Of a DNA stretch of 16,414 nt, positions 1-7,009 are shown piece after piece; within the stretch, counting starts at the first letter, position 1; each line of letters starts with the position of its first letter. Source of the DNA: Bacillota bacterium. Its GTDB lineage: Bacteria; Bacillota_I; Bacilli_A; RFN20; CAG-826. Both the position numbers and the translations under genes were made by a program. Location of the stretch: the NCBI GenBank assembly GCA_023443485.1, contig JAEZUH010000041.1:1-16414 (forward strand), read 5' to 3'. The notes under the pieces were generated by a model. It was not told the origin of the DNA and ran no database searches. It worked only from the letters and a program-made list of their open reading frames with translations.

Positions 1-2
1 AT

Positions 3-2399
3 CAGATTATTATTTTTGAAAAAGACGAGTATATCTCTTTTGCCAATTGTGGTCTCCCCTATTACATCGGAAATGTGATTTCTAACCGTGAGCGTTTGCT
101 CGTTGAAACTCCGGAGACCTTTCGCAACAATCAAAATATCGATGTGCGAATTTTTTCAGAAGTCATCGCTATCGATAACAAAAAGAAAAAGGTCACCGTC
201 CAAGAAGTAAAAACAGGGCGAACTTATGAAGAGACCTTTGATAAATTGCTTCTCGCTCCCGGCGCGACTCCGATTTGGCTCCCTATTCCTGGCATCGAAC
301 AAGCGCATAATGTTTTTTCTTTGAGAAACTTGAACGATACGGACAAGATTGATAATTTTATCAATCACGAAAAAGTCGAATCAGCCGTTGTGATTGGCGG
401 GAGCTTTATCGGCATTGAGCTAGCGGAGAATCTCCTCTCAAGAGGAATTAAGGTCACGATCATCGACCTCGCTAGCCAAATTCTTCCGCCTCTTGATTTT
501 GAGATGGCAAAAATAGCTCAAAACGAATTAGAGACGAATGGGGTGAAAATCTATCTTCAAGATACTATCGCCGAAATTAAAGATAACGGCCAGATTGTCG
601 TCTTAAAAAGTGGCATGATTTTAAAAACTGATTTAATCATTATGGCCGCCGGCATTCGCCCCGAGTCTAAATTAGCTCTTTCGGGAGGAATTAAGACCGG
701 CGAAAAAGGCCACATCCTCACCAACGATCATCTGCAGGTGATGGACGCCAAGAGCGGAGAGGTTATCCCCGATGTTTATGCCGTTGGAGACGCCATTGAA
801 GTTAAAGATTATATTGATGGTACTCCCATCGCGGTTCCTCTCGCCTGGCCAGCCAGTCGTCAAGCGCGACTCGTCGCTGATCATATGAATGGTTGGGATG
901 TCAAATATAACGGAAGCCTCGGTACTTCCATCGTCAAAGTCTTTTCTTTGACAGTAGCGAGTACTGGTAATAATGAAAAAACTCTCCAACGTAAAAAAGT
1001 TGACTATCGTAGTACGATGGTCACCCGTTCTAATCACGCGGGATATTATCCAGGGGCTAATGATATCGTCATCAAACTTTTATTCAGCCCGGAAAAGGGG
1101 AAAATTCTCGGCGCTCAAGTGATCGGCAAAGAAGGCGTCGATAAGCGCATTGATGTGATTGCTACGGCGATAAAAGGTGGATTGACGATCTTTGATTTGC
1201 CGGATATTCAACTCGCTTACGCTCCACCTTATGGTTCTTCAAAAGACCCCGTCAATATTGCCGGCTATGTCGCTAGCAATATGATGCAGAAAGAATTCGG
1301 AGTCGTTAATCAGAATGAATTAGAGACCTTTATGAAAAATAAAGGCATCTTAATTGATGCCCGTACTCCTTTGGAGTTTAGTCTTGGTCATATTGAGGGA
1401 GCTATCAATATTCCTTTTAGCGGTATCCGTCAAAATCTTGACAAACTCCCGCAAGAAAAAGATGCTCCTCTTCTCGTTTATTGCAATGTGGGACAAACAG
1501 CTTATCTACTGATTAAAGTCCTGGTCAATCATGGCTATACCAATGTCAGTAATCTCTTAGGAGGCTATAAAATCTATAAAATTCTCCATCAAAATACGCG
1601 CCCAGAAGAGTTGCGTAATCCCGAACATCGCCTTATCGAACCAGCATCAAATACTCATGATAATAATCATGATGAAGAAATCAAAGTGGTCATTGATGCA
1701 TGTGGCCTTCAATGCCCTGGTCCCATCATGCAGACCTATAAAGCGGTCGAAAAACTGAAAGAAGGCGAAATTGTGAAAGTCATTGCCACTGACAGTGGGT
1801 ATTTTAACGATGTCGAAAAATGGTGTTTAACGACTGGTAATACCTTATTGAAAAAAGAAGCGACGAAAGAAGGCTATGTCGCCATCATCCAAAAAGGTTC
1901 CGCGCAAGCCACTCCTAAAACAGTGGAAAATCAAAACACCACCATTGTCTTATTTAGTGGGGATATGGATAAAGCCATGGCCTCAATGATCATCGCTCAA
2001 GGCAGTCGTTCAATGGGCAAAAATGTCACAATTTTCTGCACTTTCTGGGGTTTGAATCTATTGCGCAAAGAACAGAAAGTCAAAGTCAAAAAATCTTTGA
2101 TTGAAAAGATGTTCGGTGCCATGATGCCACGAGGTCCGAAAAAAATGCCCATCTCGAAGATGAATTTTGGCGGAATGGGTGCCAAGATGATGAAGTCCGT
2201 CATGAAGAAGAAAAATGTGGATTCTTTACCCGACTTAATCGCTCAAGCAAAAGCCGCAGGAGTGAAATTTATCGCCTGCACGATGAGCATGGATGTCATG
2301 GGTATTCGAAAAGAAGAACTGATTGACGGCATCGAATATGCTGGTGTCGCCACTTATCTCGCTGATTCAGAAAAAGCGGGAATCACTCTCTTTATCTAA
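3..2399 (+). CDS. CoA-disulfide reductase-like flavoprotein fused to rhodanese, TusA and DsrE2 domains (5' end outside window)
   Basis: The reading frame is open from base 3, and residues before the first possible start (GTG at 75) already belong to the family: they include SFANCGLPYYIG, whose Cys is the redox-active cysteine of CoA-disulfide reductases. The true start is therefore left of the window. Order of parts: FAD/NAD(P) pyridine-nucleotide disulfide oxidoreductase, with an NAD-binding GGSFIGIELAE segment near 396-428 and the FAD-contacting VYAVGDA near 774-794; dimerisation domain to about 1290; rhodanese domain about 1310-1590 with catalytic Cys at 1482-1484 (YCNVGQT); TusA/SirA-like domain about 1680-1905 with CGLQCPGPI at 1701; DsrE2-like domain about 1935-2396 with the Cys of FIACTMSMD. 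The family reduces CoA or polysulfide-type disulfides with NAD(P)H; the fused modules are sulfur carriers or persulfide relays. It is cytosolic, with no membrane segment. All four module cysteines are intact. It converges on the hydrogenase operon. The exact substrate is not readable from sequence. Confidence 0.9.
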   Translation, partial: QIIIFEKDEYISFANCGLPYYIGNVISNRERLLVETPETFRNNQNIDVRIFSEVIAIDNKKKKVTVQEVKTGRTYEETFDKLLLAPGATPIWLPIPGIEQAHNVFSLRNLNDTDKIDNFINHEKVESAVVIGGSFIGIELAENLLSRGIKVTIIDLASQILPPLDFEMAKIAQNELETNGVKIYLQDTIAEIKDNGQIVVLKSGMILKTDLIIMAAGIRPESKLALSGGIKTGEKGHILTNDHLQVMDAKSGEVIPDVYAVGDAIEVKDYIDGTPIAVPLAWPASRQARLVADHMNGWDVKYNGSLGTSIVKVFSLTVASTGNNEKTLQRKKVDYRSTMVTRSNHAGYYPGANDIVIKLLFSPEKGKILGAQVIGKEGVDKRIDVIATAIKGGLTIFDLPDIQLAYAPPYGSSKDPVNIAGYVASNMMQKEFGVVNQNELETFMKNKGILIDARTPLEFSLGHIEGAINIPFSGIRQNLDKLPQEKDAPLLVYCNVGQTAYLLIKVLVNHGYTNVSNLLGGYKIYKILHQNTRPEELRNPEHRLIEPASNTHDNNHDEEIKVVIDACGLQCPGPIMQTYKAVEKLKEGEIVKVIATDSGYFNDVEKWCLTTGNTLLKKEATKEGYVAIIQKGSAQATPKTVENQNTTIVLFSGDMDKAMASMIIAQGSRSMGKNVTIFCTFWGLNLLRKEQKVKVKKSLIEKMFGAMMPRGPKKMPISKMNFGGMGAKMMKSVMKKKNVDSLPDLIAQAKAAGVKFIACTMSMDVMGIRKEELIDGIEYAGVATYLADSEKAGITLFI

Positions 2400-2404
2400 A
2401 TCAA

Positions 2405-2455
2405 GCGCTTTAATGAGCGAAAAAATATATCATAAAATATTTCAATATTTTTATG
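2405..2455. terminator. AT-rich hairpin between convergent genes
   Basis: The 58-base gap between the convergent sulfur flavoprotein and hydrogenase genes contains an imperfect hairpin at 2431-2455 (CATAAAA paired with TTTTATG, then a bulge and three or four more pairs) with A/T runs on both sides. A small CGCT/AGCG hairpin lies at 2406-2418. This would serve as a weak bidirectional terminator; no GC-rich stem is present. Confidence 0.35.
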
Positions 2456-2457
2456 CG

Positions 2458-3894
2458 TTATTCTTCATCAATGAAAGAAGATATAGCGTCTTTAATAGTC
2501 TGTTCTTTACTCTCTTTGCCATAGCGGTCAATAACATTTTTGTCCACCAGACTATGAGATAGAGAACAAGGACCGCCAATACAACCATTGGGGCACGCCA
2601 TCCCTTCGACAAAGTTAATGTCACTTTGGGGGTTTTTAATTTTATTTAAAAGCAATTTACAATTATCTACGCCATCACCAACGACACCTTTAACTTCAAA
2701 ATCGATATTCTGTTCTTTTAAGGATTGACTGATGGAAGCTGATAAACCACCACTGCGAGCAAAGATACGACCGAAATAAGAAGCATTATCTAATGACGAT
2801 TCTTCTAAGACATTAATATCGATCTCTTTCGCGTCAAACATCGCCTCTAATTCTTCAAATGTTAATACAAAATTAATATAGGGTTTGACTTCTTCTTTTA
2901 AGGCTTCAGCTTTTTTAGCGACACAGGGACCGATAAAAACAGTAATCGCTTTTGGATCGTTCTCTTTAATATATTTACCAATCGTTGCCATCGGCGATAA
3001 AGAAGAAGACATGACATTGGTTAATGATGGATAGTTTTTCTTGATTAAATCGACAAAAGCTGGACAGCAACTAGAGGTTAAAAGTTTTTTCTCATGTAAC
3101 TCTCTTGTTTCATGATAAGAAACCATATCCGCTCCTAAGGCGGCTTCGACGATAGCGTGGAAACCTAAGGCTTTAATCGCGCTCACGACTTTCCCGATCG
3201 AACTCGTTTTATAAGAACTAGCAATACTAGGAGCGACAATCGCATAGACATTCGATTGATTATTCTTTTTATTCGCTCGTAATACCTTAATGACATCAGT
3301 GATATAGCTCTTATCCATAATCGCTCCAAAGGGACAAGTATAGACACACGCTCCACAATGGATACATTTCTCATCATCAATCGTCGCTGCTAAATCTTCA
3401 CCCATAGAGATGGCTTTGACTTTACAAGCCATTTCACACGGTCTTTGATTATTCAAAATGGCGTTATATTGGCAGGCTTTCGCGCACATTCCGCAATTGA
3501 TGCATTTGGTTTTATCAATGATGGCTTGTCTCGTGGTGCTAGAAAAACTAATCGCTCCTTTATGACAAGCTTTTTGACAGTTATGAGCGATACAACCGCG
3601 GCAACGATCAGAGACATAGTAGCCCGAAACGGGACATTCATCACAGGCAATTTTAATGACTTCAACGACATTTTTAATATTCTTATCTCCGCCTAAGGCT
3701 AAAGCGATTCGCTCTTGCACAATGGCTCTTTCTTTATAGATACAACACCGACAAGTTGGCTTGGGTCCGGGGATGATTTGCTTGGGAATGGCATAGCAAT
3801 CCTCGACGAGAGTGTCGTGATAAGCACTCTTAGCGATGGCGGTTAAAACTTTATGTTTCAATGATTGAACATCAGTATCAAATATTCGACTCAT
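2458..3894 (-). CDS. Monomeric [FeFe] hydrogenase, group-B-like, with N-terminal Fe-S domains
   Basis: A 478-residue iron-only hydrogenase, expected to reduce protons to H2 or oxidise H2 with ferredoxin-type partners in the cytosol. The three H-cluster motifs are present: SSCCPAF (Cys276, Cys277), GPCVAKKAE (Cys324) and MACPNGCIGG (Met432, Cys434, Cys438). The cysteine pair includes the usual proton-relay Cys, so catalysis is plausible. N-terminal cysteines group as C98/101/106/110, C131/134/137/141 with C153/157, and C177/180/183/187, enough for about three [4Fe-4S] clusters. The leading segment with PGPKP and CRCCIYKER (residues 42-56) is what I associate with group B enzymes. Start ATG at 3894 has AAGGAGAG about 3 bases upstream of the ATT-ATG; the phosphatase stop is 9 bases away, so it is the last gene of the operon. 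Assembly needs HydEFG, which are not in the window. Confidence 0.88.
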   Translation of the reverse strand: MSRIFDTDVQSLKHKVLTAIAKSAYHDTLVEDCYAIPKQIIPGPKPTCRCCIYKERAIVQERIALALGGDKNIKNVVEVIKIACDECPVSGYYVSDRCRGCIAHNCQKACHKGAISFSSTTRQAIIDKTKCINCGMCAKACQYNAILNNQRPCEMACKVKAISMGEDLAATIDDEKCIHCGACVYTCPFGAIMDKSYITDVIKVLRANKKNNQSNVYAIVAPSIASSYKTSSIGKVVSAIKALGFHAIVEAALGADMVSYHETRELHEKKLLTSSCCPAFVDLIKKNYPSLTNVMSSSLSPMATIGKYIKENDPKAITVFIGPCVAKKAEALKEEVKPYINFVLTFEELEAMFDAKEIDINVLEESSLDNASYFGRIFARSGGLSASISQSLKEQNIDFEVKGVVGDGVDNCKLLLNKIKNPQSDINFVEGMACPNGCIGGPCSLSHSLVDKNVIDRYGKESKEQTIKDAISSFIDEE

Positions 3895-3903
3895 AATCTC
3901 TCC

Positions 3904-5085
3904 TTAATAATATGTCACGCGGACACATTTATTCATCTTCTTTAAATCTTGTGACAGTTCATCGACAACATGCATCTTGAAGGCGTGATTTAAAGAGGCG
4001 GTTCCTTTTTGATGGGCCTCGTTAATGGCACATCCCGCATAGATATTAATCTCGGTCGCCGTATCAAGCAAGTATTTGCTAATTAAAGAAGCACCATCCT
4101 TATGATAGAACCAATTAAAGTATTCGGCGTTATTATCATTCAAGAATGATTGAGCGTTCTTTAACACTTTATTTAAAGTGACAATTCCTTCGGTCACTAA
4201 ATCCACTCCTTCTATGGTTGAAATAGGAGGGATATTTTTGTCTTCATATTGAAGAAGAGGAATGACGGGTTTATCTAAATAATGGGCGATGATTTTTGAG
4301 GTTGTACCTCCGCAGACAATATGTATACCTGGCTTTGACATGAATAAGGCGGCGATGCGATCATCATCGCTGGGATTGGTGGGAGGTCCCACCATCAGAT
4401 TGATGGTTTGTCGCGGTCTTATTTTGATGAAAACACAACTCGCATCATCTCCGAATTGATTGTTATAGAGTTTCTTCACATAGCCCATGAAGAAAGTATT
4501 TAAACTTGAGGCGGAGTCTTCGGGTCTCGCCATTTTACCCATGAAACTCATAATATGAGAAAGATCAAAACCAAAGTTAAACTTATCACCAGTTCCAGCG
4601 TAAGTCACCCCATCGCTTAAAGCGATAATGGCGTCGTTAAGTTTGATTTCAAATCTCGCGATATATAAACGCTTATTCTCAATGATTTCTTCTTTATATT
4701 CAATGGGTTTTGCTTCATGATGAGCAACTAAAAAAGGTTGAGGGTTATCATAATTATAGATTTCGACATATTTGCCATCTGTGATTTTGATAATCGTAAA
4801 CGTGCAATATGAAGCCTTCTTCTCTTTGATATAGGGAAGGGTTTGCGCGATGGTCGAAACACATTCTTCAATTGAGATATTATTGGAGAACATCTTAGAT
4901 AATAACGTACTCGTCAATATCGAGAGGATGGAGGCTTGAACCCCACTGCCGAGACCATCGGCTAAAACAACTAAATCAACATTATTATCTAAGTGATTAA
5001 TAATGACATTATCTCCACATAGTTCTTCTCCAAAATGGTTAAAAGACATCGCGGATATATCGACATAATGATTCACTAACATCAT
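3904..5085 (-). CDS. SpoIIE/PP2C-type serine phosphatase associated with hydrogenase, with extra C-terminal domain
   Basis: A 393-residue protein. Residues about 5-225 form a PP2C/SpoIIE phosphatase fold: GDN near the N terminus, LADGLGSG (metal-binding Asp), ALSDGVTYAG, and FGDDASCVFI, so the metal-binding acidic residues are present. Residues about 228-393 are a second domain that begins MVGPP at 231 and contains CGGTTSKI; I recognise it only as the tail found in phosphatases next to sensory hydrogenases. The start ATG at 5085 overlaps the TGA stop of the sensory hydrogenase gene by 4 bases (ATGA), which predicts translational coupling and close stoichiometry. A second ATG follows at once (MM), so the start could be 5082. 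It presumably dephosphorylates a Ser/Thr-phosphorylated regulator in response to the sensory hydrogenase; no anti-sigma-antagonist or kinase partner is encoded here, so the target is unknown. Confidence 0.85.
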   Translation of the reverse strand: MMLVNHYVDISAMSFNHFGEELCGDNVIINHLDNNVDLVVLADGLGSGVQASILSILTSTLLSKMFSNNISIEECVSTIAQTLPYIKEKKASYCTFTIIKITDGKYVEIYNYDNPQPFLVAHHEAKPIEYKEEIIENKRLYIARFEIKLNDAIIALSDGVTYAGTGDKFNFGFDLSHIMSFMGKMARPEDSASSLNTFFMGYVKKLYNNQFGDDASCVFIKIRPRQTINLMVGPPTNPSDDDRIAALFMSKPGIHIVCGGTTSKIIAHYLDKPVIPLLQYEDKNIPPISTIEGVDLVTEGIVTLNKVLKNAQSFLNDNNAEYFNWFYHKDGASLISKYLLDTATEINIYAGCAINEAHQKGTASLNHAFKMHVVDELSQDLKKMNKCVRVTYY

Positions 5086-6755
5086 TTTTTAATCGTCTCC
5101 GTGATGTTTTTAAGCGCGACTTTGGTGGAAGCGGTAGTTTCTCCTAGTAAGGAGGCAATCTCTTGCACTGATTTCATATTCTTCAATAAGATCTCATCCG
5201 CTAATTGGATGGTTTTATTGATCTTTTCTTGCTGTTCTTTTTCTTCGATAATTTCTTTGGTGACATTCTTATAAGCTCCAATTAAAACATTAGAATCTTC
5301 ATCATAGAAAATGGAAAGGTCGATATAAGTGTTATATTCTCCCATCAATATAACCTGATGGAAGTTCTTTTTATCTTCAAAGGTTTTAATAAAATAGGCT
5401 GGATCGAGAATAAAACTCACATCTTTGCCGATGACATCACTGATTTTTTTAACTCCCACTAAATCCGCCATATAGCGATTAATGAGTTTAATCTTTAAAT
5501 CAGAGTCGACGACAATAAGACCTTCATGGAAGGTTTTGACGAGTCGATCAGAAAAGGAATTCGCTCTTTTGATTAGTTCTGGTAGGCACATTTCTTTAAC
5601 GGCTTTTCCTTGGATAATGGCGATAGCTTTATCGCGGCAAGAAGGATAGCCACAACTGCCACAATCTAGTCGGTCAGCAATCGTCGGCTTACCAGTGGCG
5701 ATTAAAACACGATTAATCTCTTCTTCGCTCGGAATTGATTCTTTTAAATTGCTCGGCTCATATTGATGAGCGATATCAACTTCTTCATCAGTTAAGCAAA
5801 AGTCTTTTTTTCCCGCTGATTTTTCGACCATATAATAGCCCTTTAAAACCGAGCGATGGAAATTTCCAATTAAGGGCCCATTCACACAACTGCCGGGACA
5901 AGCTGACATCTCGATAAAACAGTGATCGATATTTCCGTGTTTAATATCGCTTAATGCTCTCATGGCGTTTTCCACTCCGTCAATCGAGAGATACTTATAT
6001 TTTGGATTGTCTTGCTTCATGGTTTTGATGATGCCCCCACAAGTCGGGAAGAATCGAGCTTTGGAATGATCGACATAAGTTTGAAGATCTTCTTTGAGTT
6101 CAATATCAAACTTTGAGAAAATCATATTCAAATCATCAAAAGATATCGCTGCTTCGACTAAATCTTTATTCTCATCCGCTTCGTGCTTTTTGGCGATGCA
6201 AGGACCGACAAAAACGACTTTAGTCTCCTCTCCATAACGCGCTTTGATATATTTAGCGTGGGTGAGCATCGGAGTTAAAACGGGAGCTAAATAGGGAACG
6301 CAATCAGGAAAATGCTTACTGATTAATAAATTAATAGAGGGACAGCAAGAAGAGATAATAATACTCTGCTCATTCTTATTGACCATCTCATCATAAGCAT
6401 TCTTGACGATGGTCGCGCCAATCGCGGTTTCTTCCACTTCGAAAAAACCGCATTTCTTCGCCGCTTCTTGAATTTGCTTAAAAGAGATATTCTCAAAACT
6501 ATTTAAAAAGGAAGGAGCTAAAGAGATGACAACCTTCTCTTTTTTAATTAATAAGGCTAAAACTCTTTTAACATCATCTCTCACGACTTTGACCCCTTGA
6601 GGGCAAACGAGATAACATTTGCCACATAAAATACAAGCGTCATGCAAAATACTAGCCTTATTCTCAAAGAATGAAATGGCTTTAACTGGGCAGTTGCGAA
6701 TGCACTTATAACAGTTTTTGCAGTTATTCGTTTTTGACTCGAGGGGATATAACAT
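5082..6755 (-). CDS. Putative sensory [FeFe] hydrogenase with C-terminal Fe-S and PAS domains (HydS/HfsD-like)
   Basis: 557 residues. Two [4Fe-4S] motifs at C12/15/18/22 and C41/44/47/51; H-cluster domain about 70-300 with SSCCPS (Cys137, Cys138), GPCIAKKHE (Cys186) and EMSACPGSC (Cys286, Cys290); a further Fe-S motif C365-x2-C-x4-C-x16-C390 of the RnfB type; a PAS domain about 400-505; and a C-terminal helical tail containing ASLLGETTASTK. The Met normally just before the ACxxGC motif is Ser284, as in sensory-type hydrogenases by my recollection. No kinase, GGDEF or other output domain follows the PAS, so output must pass through a partner, most simply the translationally coupled phosphatase. 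The start ATG at 6755 has AGGTAAG upstream and sits one base after the ferredoxin stop. Role as an H2 or redox sensor is inferred from architecture; weak catalytic activity is possible. Confidence 0.87.
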   Translation of the reverse strand: MLYPLESKTNNCKNCYKCIRNCPVKAISFFENKASILHDACILCGKCYLVCPQGVKVVRDDVKRVLALLIKKEKVVISLAPSFLNSFENISFKQIQEAAKKCGFFEVEETAIGATIVKNAYDEMVNKNEQSIIISSCCPSINLLISKHFPDCVPYLAPVLTPMLTHAKYIKARYGEETKVVFVGPCIAKKHEADENKDLVEAAISFDDLNMIFSKFDIELKEDLQTYVDHSKARFFPTCGGIIKTMKQDNPKYKYLSIDGVENAMRALSDIKHGNIDHCFIEMSACPGSCVNGPLIGNFHRSVLKGYYMVEKSAGKKDFCLTDEEVDIAHQYEPSNLKESIPSEEEINRVLIATGKPTIADRLDCGSCGYPSCRDKAIAIIQGKAVKEMCLPELIKRANSFSDRLVKTFHEGLIVVDSDLKIKLINRYMADLVGVKKISDVIGKDVSFILDPAYFIKTFEDKKNFHQVILMGEYNTYIDLSIFYDEDSNVLIGAYKNVTKEIIEEKEQQEKINKTIQLADEILLKNMKSVQEIASLLGETTASTKVALKNITETIKK

Positions 6756-6756
6756 A

Positions 6757-7008
6757 TTACTTACCTAAAACATCGAGGATGTTCTCTTGAAAAATTTGCT
6801 CAAAGTTCTCCTGGTTAACACCAGTAATGATTTGATCATCGACTTTAATGGTCACGCCAGCAATGCCACATTTGCCAAGGCAAAACATGCCCTTTAAATC
6901 AATATCGCTTTCTAAATTGTGTTCCGAAATAGCTTTTTTCATTAAAGAGATAATGTCATAGCTCCCTTTTAAATGGCAGGCTGAACCAACACAGATGTAG
7001 ATGGTCAT
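6757..7008 (-). CDS. Thioredoxin-like [2Fe-2S] ferredoxin (NuoE/HydC C-terminal type)
   Basis: 83 residues from ATG 7008. Cysteines are spaced C6-x4-C11 and C43-x3-C47 (CVGSAC and CLGKC), the pattern of thioredoxin-fold [2Fe-2S] ferredoxins and of the NuoE/HydC subunits, without the N-terminal helical bundle of full NuoE. I chose ATG 7008 over GTG 7017 because AAGGTG, which contains that GTG, is a good ribosome-binding site 6 bases before the ATG, and because this places the start one base after the adhE stop. It lies between adhE and the sensory hydrogenase, so a job as electron carrier to the sensor's Fe-S clusters is likely but inferred. Similar small ferredoxins occur beside HydS in Thermotoga-type clusters. 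Confidence 0.87.
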   Translation of the reverse strand: MTIYICVGSACHLKGSYDIISLMKKAISEHNLESDIDLKGMFCLGKCGIAGVTIKVDDQIITGVNQENFEQIFQENILDVLGK

Positions 7009-7009
7009 T

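Noticed and set aside
75..77. GTG as start of the sulfur flavoprotein
   Set aside because: In-frame residues upstream belong to the conserved active-site region SFANCGLPYYIG, so the gene begins outside the window.
5082..5084. Use of the Mycoplasma genetic code (UGA as Trp)
   Set aside because: TGA ends the sensory hydrogenase gene in a standard ATGA overlap, Trp is encoded by TGG, and no gene has an internal TGA.
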